A program made the position numbers and the translations under genes. A stretch of 15,967 bases of DNA from Acidimicrobiaceae bacterium (GTDB lineage: Bacteria; Actinomycetota; Acidimicrobiia; Acidimicrobiales; Bog-793): assembly GCA_027306715.1 (NCBI GenBank), contig DAHUZG010000373.1, positions 1-15,967 on the forward strand. The letters run 5' to 3'. Positions 7,603 through 15,445 of the stretch are shown here, in pieces; the first letter of the stretch is position 1, and every line of letters starts with the position of its first letter. A model generated the notes under the pieces. That model was not told the DNA's origin, ran no database searches, and saw only the letters and a list, made by a program, of their open reading frames with translations.

Positions 7603-7608
7603 CTCCTC
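7603..7608 (-). promoter_or_regulatory. Shine-Dalgarno GAGGAG preceding a CTG start
   Basis: GAGGAG on the minus strand ends 5 bases before the in-frame CTG at 7597 of the EEP gene. It is the only well-placed ribosome binding site near the conserved N-terminus and decides the start. Confidence 0.5.
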
Positions 7609-7714
7609 TGTGATCGGCCGTGCCGGCACAAGCCGGCGGACGGGCGGGTCGAAGGACGGGAGGCCGGATCGTATCGGCCCGAGTTGCGAGCCCGGCTCCC
7701 GCCTCCACCATCGG

Positions 7715-7736
7715 GCGTAGGTCCGTTCCCCTACGC
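7715..7736. promoter_or_regulatory. Perfect 7-bp inverted repeat, candidate operator
   Basis: GCGTAGG and CCTACGC flank an 8-base spacer in the middle of the divergent intergenic region, about 118 bp from the EEP start and 102 bp before the first glycosyltransferase. The arms are perfect and the centre-to-centre distance (15 bp) suits a dimeric regulator. The regulator is unknown. Confidence 0.4.
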
Positions 7737-7837
7737 GGCGGTGCTGACAGCCTCAAAGCGACAGGACACTGGGGGCATGACCACGTCGTCCCGCCGCTGC
7801 TGCGCGGGGCTGGCCCCCCGGGCCGGGCGCGCCGGCG

Positions 7838-8629
7838 ATGCCTGAGGGCAGCAACGGCACCGTGCCCGCAGGCTCGCCGCGGGCGACGGTGAGCCTGCTC
7901 GTCACCCCTTCCGGGCCAGTCTCCGCGCTCGGCGCCCTGCTCGCGGACCTGCCTCCGTGCGTCGACGAGGTGGTCGTCGTGATTGCCGCCGGGTCGGCAT
8001 CGGACCTGCCCGACGGCGCGCCGGGGCCCGACGTCCGAGTCGTCATCCAGGCCGAGCCGGGTCGGGGCCATGCCCTGCGAGCCGCCCTCGAGGCGGCCAC
8101 TGGCGACCTGATCGTGGCGATGGACGGCGACGGGCGGATGTCGCCCGCCGAGATCCCGGGTCTCGTCTACTTCCTCGAGCGCGGCTTCGACCTCGTGCGC
8201 GGCTCACGGCTCGTCGCCGGCGGCGGCTCGATCGAGCTGACCGGGCTGCGGCGGGCGGGGACGAGAGCGCTCGTGGCCCTCGCCAACCACTGGTTCGAGG
8301 CCGGAATCACCGATCTGTCCTACGGCTACTTCGCTGTCCGCAGGCGGTTCCTCGACCACCTCGAGCTGACGGCTACGGGCGAGGAGATCGGTGCCGAGGT
8401 CGCCGTGCGAGCCGCTCTCGCCGGCCTGCGCATCGCTGAGCTGCCGAGCAGGGAGCGCCCTTGCCACCCCCGCTCGGACTGGCGCCAATTCCTCGCTCTC
8501 CAGATGCGGGTGCTGGAAACCCTCGTCAGGCTTCCCCGGGCGCGCCATGGCGCCGGGCAGGGGCGGGGTGGCGCCGGGCAGGGGCGGGTCGGCGCCGGGC
8601 AGGGGCGGGTCGGCGCCGGGCTGCGATGA
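7838..8629 (+). CDS. Family 2 glycosyltransferase, DPM1-like, cytoplasmic
   Basis: A GT-A fold enzyme that transfers a sugar from a nucleotide-sugar donor, probably for an envelope or extracellular polysaccharide. In 263 residues one sees the N-terminal beta strand RATVSLLVTP, the GRGHALRAALEAATGD block, the metal-binding DGDGR (96-100), GSRLV, the DLSYGYFAVRR acceptor-side motif (159-169), and GEEIGAEVAVRAALAGLRIAELPSRERP (181-208). No membrane segments follow, which separates it from polyprenyl-phosphate transferases of the long type. The C-terminus (237-262) is a Gly/Ala/Arg repeat made by a 21-bp tandem repeat and is surely outside the catalytic fold. ATG 7838 lacks a clear Shine-Dalgarno. 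The TGA overlaps the next ATG as ATGA (8626-8629), so translation of the two is probably coupled. Confidence 0.88.
   Translation: MPEGSNGTVPAGSPRATVSLLVTPSGPVSALGALLADLPPCVDEVVVVIAAGSASDLPDGAPGPDVRVVIQAEPGRGHALRAALEAATGDLIVAMDGDGRMSPAEIPGLVYFLERGFDLVRGSRLVAGGGSIELTGLRRAGTRALVALANHWFEAGITDLSYGYFAVRRRFLDHLELTATGEEIGAEVAVRAALAGLRIAELPSRERPCHPRSDWRQFLALQMRVLETLVRLPRARHGAGQGRGGAGQGRVGAGQGRVGAGLR
8549..8622 (+). repeat. 21-bp tandem repeat (three full copies plus 11 bases)
   Basis: Units at 8549-8569, 8570-8590 and 8591-8611 start with GGCGCCGGGCAGGGGCGGG and differ only at the last two bases of unit 1; a partial fourth copy follows. Each unit is seven codons (GAGQGR plus V or G), so copy-number change keeps the frame. 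The array ends 4 bp before the next gene's ATG. Confidence 0.95.
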
Positions 8630-11600
8630 CCGGTGTTCTCGAGCGTGCCGGCCTGCGGGTGTCGGTCGTCATCTGCGCCTATACCGAGGATCGCTGGTCC
8701 GAGATCCTCGCCGCGGTGGAGTCCGTGCACGGCCAGACGCTGCCGGCGCACGAATGCCTCCTCGTCGTCGACCACAACCCCGAGCTCGCCTGCCGGGCAC
8801 GCGCCCGGCTCACCGGCTGCCTCGTCGTCGAGAGCACCGGGCCGCCCGGCCTTTCCGGAGCCCGGAACAGCGGCGTCGAGCTCGCCGGTGGCGACGTCGT
8901 CGCCTTCCTCGACGACGACGCCGTCGCAGCGCCCGACTGGCTCGAGCGGCTGAGCACCGCCTACGGCGACGAGAACGTGGTCGCCGTCGGCGGGCTGGTC
9001 TCGCCGGCGTGGGTGCAACCGCGGCCGGGTTGGTTCCCGGCCGAATTCGACTGGGTCATCGGTTGCAGCCATAGCGGGATGCCGCCGCGCACGAGCCCGG
9101 TCCGCAACCTGATCGGGGCCAACATGTCGTTCCGCCGCGACCTGCTGGTCGAGCTCGGCGGCTTCAGCCACGGCCTCGGCCGTCACGGCTCGAACGCCGC
9201 CGGCTGCGAGGAGACCGAGCTGTGCATCCGCGCCGGAGCCGCGCGTCAGGGCGCGATCGTCGTCTACGAGCCCCGCGCCCGCGTCGATCACCGCGTCCCC
9301 CCCGCCCGCGGCACCTGGCGGTACTTCATGAGGCGCTGCTTCGGCGAGGGCCGGTCCAAGGCCCTCGTCGCCGCCCTCGCGGGTACCGCCAGCGGCCTCT
9401 CGGCCGAGCGCAGCTACGTCCACTCGACGCTGCCACGCGGCGTCTGGCGCTGCATCGGCGAGCTGTTGAGGGGGCGGCCGGTGGCGGCGCTGCGGGCAGT
9501 CGCCGTCGTCGCCGGTCTGAGCGCCGCCGTCGCGGGGTACCTCACCGCTGGCCGACCTCCCCGCCCGGGCGGTGGCGAGGAGGATCGTGAGGGTGCCGGC
9601 GGTACCGAGATGACAGACGAGCGGCCGAGGAGACCTGCTCGGACGGCGACCCTGCGCTTCAACACGTCAAAGGCCGCTGAAGCTCGTCGCGGGCCGAGAT
9701 GGGTCGACGGGTCTTCGGCCTTCGAGGCCGGCGCGGGCGCAGCGGCGCCTTTCGGGACGACGGCGAGCCTGCGCACCTCAGTCGGCACCGCACGCCTGCG
9801 GCCGGCCGTTCGGCGGGCGGCAGCCGGGCGGCGGCCGCTTCCCGAGGGCGCCGTGCCGCAGCGCGCCGGCGCACGGCTCGCTGCGGTGCTGCCCTTCGCC
9901 GGGCCGGTCGCCGCCCTGGCGCTGTGGGTGGTCGTCCTCGAAAGCCGGGTGGTGCTGGCGCGGATGACCGATTTCGGCCTCGTCAGCGTCTTGCCGGGGG
10001 CGTACTGGGCGGCGCTGGCGGTGCTCACGGTCAGCTTCGTCATGCTCGTGCGGCACCGTGAGGCGAGCGCTGTGGCGCTGGCCGCCCATGTCGCCGTGCT
10101 GCTGGCCGTGCTGCACGCGACGCCGGCGGTGCTCTACGGGACTCTCCGCTACGAGTGGGCCTGGAAGATCGTCACCGTCACCGACTTCGTCGCCGGCCAC
10201 CACGGGGTGAGCCTCGCGCAGGCCGACCCGAGCATGGTCGCCTATCAGGACTGGCCGGGTTTCTTCTCCCTCAACGCCCTGTTCACCACGGCGACCGGCT
10301 GGGCGACCCCGCTCAGCTACGCCGCCTGGGCGCCGCTCGTCAACGAAGCGCTCTACGCCTTTCCGCTGATGCTGATCTTCCGCAGTCTGAGCGCCGACCG
10401 CCGCATCCAGTGGACGGCCCTGTGGATCTTCTACCTCGGCAACTGGATCGGCCAGGACTACCTCTCGCCCCAGGGCTTCGCCTTCTTCCTCTACCTCGTC
10501 GTCGTCGCCGTCGTGCTCAGCCGGATGCTCCGGCCCGCCGGTGAAGGACGCTTCGGCGCCGGCGCCCGGCGCAGCCTCGAAAAGCGCTGCGGCGGGCGCG
10601 CCGGGGGCGTTCGCGCCGGTGCCGTCGTCGTCGTGCTGTGCACGGTGGCGATCGCTGTCAGCCACCAGCTCACCCCGTTCATGGTCTTCGGAGCCTTCGC
10701 CGTGCTGGCGATCTTCCGGCGGCTCTCGCAGCGATGGCTCGTCGCCTTCGCCGGCGTCGTGGCCGTCGGCTGGATCGCGATCGGGGCGCGCACCTTTGTC
10801 AGCGAGAACCTTCCTGTCTTCTACGACGCCCTCGGCCACATCCTCCAGAACGCCGCCATCTCGAAGTACAACGCCGGCCAGGCGAGCGCCGACCAGCTGC
10901 TCGTCGGCGACGCCGACCGGCTGCTCACGCTGGCGCTGATCCTGCTTGCCGCCGCGGGCGTGCTGCGCTGCCTCAGGTCCGGCCGCTGGCGCTCGATGCT
11001 GCCGGCGGCGCTGCTGCTCGTGATGCCGGCGGGCGCCGTCTTCGGCAACAACTACGGCGGCGAGCTGCTCTTCCGGGTCTACCTGTTCGAGCTGCCGTTC
11101 CTCGCCTTCTTCAGCGCCGTGTTCCTCGCGGAGCGCGGCGGCGCCGTGCGCGCTCGGGCGCGCCTGTCGACTCTGCGCTCGCGGGCCGCGGCGAGGCGCG
11201 CCCGGCGCCCCCGCAACGCCCCCGGCTGGCTGGACGCCGCCCGCGGGCTCGCCTTCGCCGCTCTGCTCGCGGGCTTCGTCGTCTCCTACTACGGCAAGGA
11301 GAAGTCGAACTACTTCCCCCCGGCGGAGGTGCACGCGATCGACCAGCTCTACAGCGTCGCCCCGCACGGCTCGATGATCATCTCGGCCGCCGGCAACCTC
11401 CCCTGGCCCCTCCACGACTACCAGGACTACGTCAACTACCTCTTCACGACCGACACCAAGGCGACGGTGCGCAGCATCGAGCAGCACCCGGTGACCGTGC
11501 TCTCGCGCGACCTCGCCGGCGGCCGCCAGAAGCGCTACCTCGTCTTCGCGACGAGCGACGCCGCCATCGTCAACATGACCGGGGCAATGCCGCGGGGCGA

Positions 11601-11700
11601 CTACGGAAGGATCGAGCGGGCCGTCCTCGCCTCGCCCCTCTTCCACGTCCTCATCCACAACAGCGACGTCGTCGTGCTCACCCTGGCGACAACCCGATGA
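8626..11700 (+). CDS. Family 2 glycosyltransferase joined in frame to a polytopic membrane protein
   Basis: The ORF has 1,024 residues as sequenced. Residues 1-308 are a complete GT2: VSVVICAYTEDRW (12-24), GPPGLSGARNSG, the metal motif FLDDDAVAAPDW (95-105), NLIGANMSFRR, GCEETELCIR (193-202) and RARVDHRVPPARGTWRYF. A basic low-complexity stretch (309-415) follows, then about 11-12 hydrophobic segments (about 418-900) with a QDYLSPQGFAFF motif and a SHQLTPF motif. The last roughly 130 residues are hydrophilic, probably outside the membrane. The second part resembles a polysaccharide polymerase or GT-C type protein only in layout; I cannot name its family. It is coupled by ATGA to the genes on both sides. 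An internal ATG at 9610 (residue 329) forms a hidden ATGA with a stop in the +1 frame, so two separate genes disturbed by an indel are quite possible. Confidence 0.8.
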   Translation: MTGVLERAGLRVSVVICAYTEDRWSEILAAVESVHGQTLPAHECLLVVDHNPELACRARARLTGCLVVESTGPPGLSGARNSGVELAGGDVVAFLDDDAVAAPDWLERLSTAYGDENVVAVGGLVSPAWVQPRPGWFPAEFDWVIGCSHSGMPPRTSPVRNLIGANMSFRRDLLVELGGFSHGLGRHGSNAAGCEETELCIRAGAARQGAIVVYEPRARVDHRVPPARGTWRYFMRRCFGEGRSKALVAALAGTASGLSAERSYVHSTLPRGVWRCIGELLRGRPVAALRAVAVVAGLSAAVAGYLTAGRPPRPGGGEEDREGAGGTEMTDERPRRPARTATLRFNTSKAAEARRGPRWVDGSSAFEAGAGAAAPFGTTASLRTSVGTARLRPAVRRAAAGRRPLPEGAVPQRAGARLAAVLPFAGPVAALALWVVVLESRVVLARMTDFGLVSVLPGAYWAALAVLTVSFVMLVRHREASAVALAAHVAVLLAVLHATPAVLYGTLRYEWAWKIVTVTDFVAGHHGVSLAQADPSMVAYQDWPGFFSLNALFTTATGWATPLSYAAWAPLVNEALYAFPLMLIFRSLSADRRIQWTALWIFYLGNWIGQDYLSPQGFAFFLYLVVVAVVLSRMLRPAGEGRFGAGARRSLEKRCGGRAGGVRAGAVVVVLCTVAIAVSHQLTPFMVFGAFAVLAIFRRLSQRWLVAFAGVVAVGWIAIGARTFVSENLPVFYDALGHILQNAAISKYNAGQASADQLLVGDADRLLTLALILLAAAGVLRCLRSGRWRSMLPAALLLVMPAGAVFGNNYGGELLFRVYLFELPFLAFFSAVFLAERGGAVRARARLSTLRSRAAARRARRPRNAPGWLDAARGLAFAALLAGFVVSYYGKEKSNYFPPAEVHAIDQLYSVAPHGSMIISAAGNLPWPLHDYQDYVNYLFTTDTKATVRSIEQHPVTVLSRDLAGGRQKRYLVFATSDAAIVNMTGAMPRGDYGRIERAVLASPLFHVLIHNSDVVVLTLATTR

Positions 11701-12131
11701 ACGCCGCTCGACCGGGCGCGGGAGGACCGGGCGCGGGAGGTGGGGTCGCGGGACGCCTGCCGGCGGTGCCCTCGTCCCGGCTGCCGGCCGGCAGGCGGGC
11801 GGCGGATGTCGCCCTCGCCGCCTCGGGATGGGTCTGGCTCGCCCTCGTCGCCGCCGGGGCACCGGTGGCGTTGCGGGGAATCGCCACGTTCGGCTTCGCC
11901 GCCTTTGTCCCGGGCCTCGCGCTCCGGGCGTGGATCCCCGCGTCCGATCGGCTCGAGCGGTTCGTCTACAGCCTCGCCGCCAGCCTCTCGGTGTGCGTGA
12001 TCATCACCCTGGTGCTGGCATTGGCCCACACTCTCACCGCCGAATTAACGATCGCCTGCCTCGCGGCGCTCACCACCCTCGCGGCGACAGCCGACCTCGC
12101 CGGAACGCTGGGCCAGCCCCCGGCGCCCTGA
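11697..12131 (+). CDS. Small membrane protein of the glycan cassette
   Basis: A protein of 144 residues with about four hydrophobic segments: VALAASGWVWLALVAAG, IATFGFAAFVPGLALRAW, FVYSLAASLSVCVIITLVLALAHTL and IACLAALTTLAA. The order of a VPGLALRAWIP-type segment, then LERFVYSLAASLS, recalls the N-terminal part of DUF1616-like membrane proteins; this is a resemblance from memory, not proof. The ATG at 11697 overlaps the preceding TGA (ATGA), so it is the last tightly coupled gene of the cassette and may partner the polytopic protein. The N-terminus carries a perfect 15-bp tandem duplication. A 69-bp gap follows before the FUSC gene. Confidence 0.75.
   Translation: MNAARPGAGGPGAGGGVAGRLPAVPSSRLPAGRRAADVALAASGWVWLALVAAGAPVALRGIATFGFAAFVPGLALRAWIPASDRLERFVYSLAASLSVCVIITLVLALAHTLTAELTIACLAALTTLAATADLAGTLGQPPAP
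11710..11739 (+). repeat. Perfect 15-bp tandem duplication
   Basis: GACCGGGCGCGGGAG occurs twice back to back near the start of the small membrane protein, giving a PGAGG-PGAGG peptide in frame. Confidence 0.95.
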
Positions 12132-12200
12132 GCCCGGCGCCCCGGGCGGGGAGGGCGGCAACCTCGCCGGTGAACGCCGGGGCCGCGATGATTGCCCGCC

Positions 12201-14621
12201 GTGAGCGTCGATGCGCGCCGGGGAGGGCTGCGAGCGACGGTCCTTCGCGACCTCGTCCGGGTCGACCGAGCCGGGCTGGCACTGGGGCGGGCGGCGACAG
12301 CGGCAGCGGCGATAGCTGCAGTGCTGGCGCTCGGCCTGGCGCTCGGCAGCCCCGGTGCCGCCGCCAGCATGGGCGCCGGCGCCCTCCTCGTCGGGATCTC
12401 GTCGTTGCTCGCCGGCGCGCACCCGGCGCGGACCGCGGCGGCGGTCACGGTGGCGATGGCACTTGCCACCTTCGCCGGCTCGGCGTCCGGCTCGATCGGC
12501 TGGCTGCACCTGCTGATCCTCGTGCCGTGGGCCTTTGCCGCCGGGATGGCGGGAAGCCTCGGCCGCGAGGCCGGGAGCGTCGGCGTCCAGTCAGTGATGG
12601 CGATGGTCGTCTTCGGCCGCTTCGCCGAGTCACCGCTGCTCGCTCTCGAGCTCGCCGGCTACGTCGCCGCCGGCGGCGCGGCGCAGGTGGTTGCCGCTCT
12701 CGTGAGCGGCTCAGCCGGCGGACTGGGTCAGCAGCGCCGTCTCGTCGCCGCCTGCTACCGCGCCCTTGCGGAGCTGGCCCGCTCGGTGCTCGCCGGAGAC
12801 GCCCGTGCGCTGGCTTCCGCCGAAGCCCTCGAGGAGGCAGGGCGAGCCGTCTCGGTGCCGGCGATGTTCGGGACGTCGAGCCTGCAGCCGCTCGTGGCCC
12901 TCGTCGCCGAGGGTCGCCGAATCCGCCTCGAGCTCGCCGCCATCGCCGGGCTCTCGCGTCAGCTCTCCCGCCACGCTCCGAGCGCCCTCGAGGGCGATCT
13001 GCGGCTCGAGCTCCAGTCGGCGGTCTCCCGGCTGTCGGCGCTGGCGGCGTCGCTCGCCGCGGTCCCCGGCCGGCGCGTGGTGCGGGCGCCAAGGAAGCAG
13101 GAGGGCGGCGGAGTCGGGCACGAGGGCCGGCAGCCGGTCGAACGGGCAACCAGAACGGGCGCAGCTTCGGCCGTCGAGGACGCCGCCCACCTCGCGCAGC
13201 GCGCGTCAGCACCTGCGCACAGCGGCGACGAGGTGGCAGCGGTCGGTGTGCCCCGGCCAAGTCGCGTCGGCCCGGCGCTCGTGGCGGCGGTGGGCGAGCA
13301 CGCCCGGGCACTCGCCGGGCAGTTGCGAGCCGCGGAACGTCTCGCCGCGGATGTGGCCGGTGCGCCCTGGCGACCGGCGCTTCCGGCCTTGAGCCTCGCC
13401 CGCCCGCTGCGGCTGGCGGTGCTCGCCCGCCGCCTGCTCGTGAGCGGCCGCGAGACCCTCGCCGCCAATTGGAGCCTGCGTTCGCCCCAGCTCCGCCACG
13501 GCGTGCGCCTGATGGTCGTCCTGCCGCTCTGCGAGCTGCTCGCTCTGCTGACCTCGCTGCCGCGTGGCTACTGGATCACCTTGACAGCCGGCGTCGTGCT
13601 CCGTCCGGACTTCGGCGCCACGCTCAGCCGCGGCGCGACCCGGGTGGCCGGGACCCTGGTGGGGGCCGCCCTAGCCGGTTTGATCGTGCTCGGTCGCCCG
13701 ACCGGGGCGGCGACGGTGGTGCTCGTCGGCCTTCTCGCCTTCGGCGCGCTCGCCACCTTCCAGGCGAGCTACGCCCTCTTCAGCTGCGCGCTGACCGCCC
13801 TCGTCGTCGTCCTGCTCGGCATCGTCACCACGGACAGCCTCGGCACGGCCGGCTACCGCACGCTCGCCACGGTGATCGGCGGCGCCATCGCCCTGGCCGC
13901 CTACCTCGCCTGGCCGACCTGGTCTGCTGGCGACGCCGTCGAGAGCCTGGGCCGGCTGGTTCTCGCCCAGCGCGAGTACCTCGGCCAGGTCCTCAGCACC
14001 GTGAGCGGCGAGATCGAGCGCGATGGCAGGGCGCTCGCCGGGGCGGCGCGCTCGGCCCGGATCGAGCGCGCCGCGGCCGAGGAGGCCGTCGGGCGTTCGC
14101 TGACGGACCCCTCCGACCGCCGTATCGACGCTGCACGCGCCGCCGCGACGCTGGCGGCGCTGCGCCGGCTGGTCCTCGCCGTCCACGCCGTGCGGGTCGA
14201 GCTCGAGGACGGGACGCTGAGGGTGCCGATGCCGCAGCTGGCGCCGCTCGCCGGGGCACTGGGCGAGGCTTTGAGCCTCCTCGCTGGCTCTCTAGCGGGC
14301 TCGCTCAGGGGGACGCCTGCGGCGAGGCTGCCGCCACTGCGCTCGCTGCACGGCGCCCTCGCCGGGCCGTCCCCGACGACAGCGCCCAGCTCGCCGTCCT
14401 CGCCGCCACCGCCGAGATCGTCGACGCCGTCGACACGGCCTGGGAGAGCGTCAGCGGAGCGCCGCTCTCAGGAGCGGCTGCCAACCCGAGCAGCTCCGCC
14501 GGCGGCGGCCGCCCGTAGGCTGGCCGGCGGGGAGGCTGGGAAAGGGCGGCCATGGCAAGCGACCTCGACGGCGGGGCGACCCGCGCCGGCACTATCGGCC
14601 TCGGCGGCGACCTCACCGTGA
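12201..14621 (+). CDS. FUSC-family (aromatic acid exporter/fusaric acid resistance-like) membrane protein, 3' end frameshifted
   Basis: FUSC proteins are inner-membrane proteins tied to efflux of aromatic acids or to envelope functions. Two halves each hold a hydrophobic block followed by a helical cytoplasmic domain: first about residues 25-185, and second about 430-570, with LRHGVRLMVVLPLCELLALLTSLPRGYWITLTAGVVLRPDFGATLSRGATRVAGT, the typical FUSC_2 core. A charged, low-complexity linker lies between (about 295-360). The start is GTG 12201; TTG 12192 is also in frame, and neither has a good ribosome binding site. The literal ORF runs to 14621, 70 bp into the next gene, but residues after about 722 look non-coding. 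Typical FUSC C-terminal sequence (QLAVLAATAEIVDAVDTAWESV) lies in the next frame, ending at TAG 14516-14518. The true 3' end is probably 14518. Confidence 0.85.
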   Translation: MSVDARRGGLRATVLRDLVRVDRAGLALGRAATAAAAIAAVLALGLALGSPGAAASMGAGALLVGISSLLAGAHPARTAAAVTVAMALATFAGSASGSIGWLHLLILVPWAFAAGMAGSLGREAGSVGVQSVMAMVVFGRFAESPLLALELAGYVAAGGAAQVVAALVSGSAGGLGQQRRLVAACYRALAELARSVLAGDARALASAEALEEAGRAVSVPAMFGTSSLQPLVALVAEGRRIRLELAAIAGLSRQLSRHAPSALEGDLRLELQSAVSRLSALAASLAAVPGRRVVRAPRKQEGGGVGHEGRQPVERATRTGAASAVEDAAHLAQRASAPAHSGDEVAAVGVPRPSRVGPALVAAVGEHARALAGQLRAAERLAADVAGAPWRPALPALSLARPLRLAVLARRLLVSGRETLAANWSLRSPQLRHGVRLMVVLPLCELLALLTSLPRGYWITLTAGVVLRPDFGATLSRGATRVAGTLVGAALAGLIVLGRPTGAATVVLVGLLAFGALATFQASYALFSCALTALVVVLLGIVTTDSLGTAGYRTLATVIGGAIALAAYLAWPTWSAGDAVESLGRLVLAQREYLGQVLSTVSGEIERDGRALAGAARSARIERAAAEEAVGRSLTDPSDRRIDAARAAATLAALRRLVLAVHAVRVELEDGTLRVPMPQLAPLAGALGEALSLLAGSLAGSLRGTPAARLPPLRSLHGALAGPSPTTAPSSPSSPPPPRSSTPSTRPGRASAERRSQERLPTRAAPPAAAARRLAGGEAGKGRPWQATSTAGRPAPALSASAATSP

Positions 14622-15439
14622 ACCGGATCGGGCTCGGCGCGATGCGCATCACCGGCAACGGGATATGGGGTCCGCCGGCCGACCCCGGGCAAGCCGTGGC
14701 GTTGCTCCGCCGCGCCGTCGAGCTCGGCGTCAACTTCATCGACACTGCCGACTCGTACGGGCCCGAGGTCTCCGAGGAGCTGATCGCCGACGCGCTCAGC
14801 CCCTACCCCGACGACCTCGTCATCGCCACCAAAGGGGGTTTCGTGCGACGGGGGCCGGGGCGCTGGGAGCCCGACGGCCGGCCCGAGCACCTCCGCCAGG
14901 CGTGCGAGTCGAGCCTGCGGCGCTTGCGACTCGATCAGATCCCCCTCTACCAGCTCCACCGGGTCGATCCGAAGGTGCCGCTCGAGGAGTCGATCGGGGC
15001 GCTCGTCGAGCTCAAGGAGGAGGGCAGGATCCGTCACATCGGGGCCTCCAATTTCGCCGAGAACCAGCTGCGGCGCGCCCAGAAGCTGGCCCCGGTGGTC
15101 TCGATCCAGAACCGCTACAACCTCGTCGACCGCGGCTCGGAGGAGCTCGTCGACCTGTGCGAGCAGGAGCAGCTGGCGTTCCTTCCCTGGGCACCGATCA
15201 GCGGGATCGAGCACCACGCCGCTCTTCGCGAAATAGCCCAGGCACACCGAGTCGAGCCCTCCCAGGCGGCGCTCGCCTGGCTGCTGGCGCGCTCGCCGGC
15301 GATGCTCGTGATCCCCGGGACGGCCTCGGTCGATCATCTCGAGGCCAACGTCGCCGCCGCCGCCCTTGAGCTCGACCCGCACGAGGTCGAGCTCCTCACA
15401 GCGCACGGCGGCGCCGTGAACGGGACGACCAGGCAGTGA
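14552..15439 (+). CDS. Aldo/keto reductase
   Basis: An NAD(P)H-dependent TIM-barrel oxidoreductase acting on aldehydes or ketones in the cytoplasm. It has 295 residues with the full catalytic tetrad: D64 and Y69 in NFIDTADSYG, K94 in VIATKGGF and H136 in LYQLHRVD. It also shows GRIRHIGASNF, SIQNRYNLVDR and the C-terminal cofactor-binding VIPGTASVDHLEAN. Length is normal (about 280-330). ATG 14552 is preceded by a GGGAAAGGG stretch. It begins 33 bp after the presumed true end of the FUSC gene and ends 6 bp before arfB, so it is probably co-transcribed with both. The substrate cannot be told from sequence. Confidence 0.93.
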   Translation: MASDLDGGATRAGTIGLGGDLTVNRIGLGAMRITGNGIWGPPADPGQAVALLRRAVELGVNFIDTADSYGPEVSEELIADALSPYPDDLVIATKGGFVRRGPGRWEPDGRPEHLRQACESSLRRLRLDQIPLYQLHRVDPKVPLEESIGALVELKEEGRIRHIGASNFAENQLRRAQKLAPVVSIQNRYNLVDRGSEELVDLCEQEQLAFLPWAPISGIEHHAALREIAQAHRVEPSQAALAWLLARSPAMLVIPGTASVDHLEANVAAAALELDPHEVELLTAHGGAVNGTTRQ

Positions 15440-15445
15440 GAGTCC

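Larger units (their letters stand above)
7598..7837. other. Divergent intergenic region between the EEP gene and the glycan cassette
   Basis: This region of 240 bp should hold both promoters. It contains a perfect 7-bp inverted repeat (7715-7736) and, toward the EEP gene, a TANNNT-type -10 candidate TACGAT (7668-7673, minus strand) without a recognisable -35. Toward the cassette, CTGACA at 7744-7749 is a weak -35 candidate. A 22-codon ORF (ATG 7778 to TGA 7845) ends over the glycosyltransferase start, but nothing supports it as a gene. Confidence 0.4.

Noticed and set aside
7778..7845. 22-codon ORF as a leader peptide before the first glycosyltransferase
   Set aside because: No ribosome binding site with usable spacing and no attenuator-like structure or regulatory codon run.
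8549..8622. CRISPR-like array
   Set aside because: The 21-bp units are directly adjacent with no spacers and are read in frame; it is a coding minisatellite.
9778..11862. 694-codon minus-strand ORF opposite the membrane protein
   Set aside because: His/Asp/Arg/Glu-rich translation typical of the antisense of hydrophobic segments; the plus strand has GT2 motifs and regular membrane segments.
11828..14518. 896-codon plus-strand ORF overlapping the FUSC gene
   Set aside because: Arg/Pro-rich shadow for most of its length. Only the last 50 codons look coding, and these belong to the FUSC gene after the frameshift.
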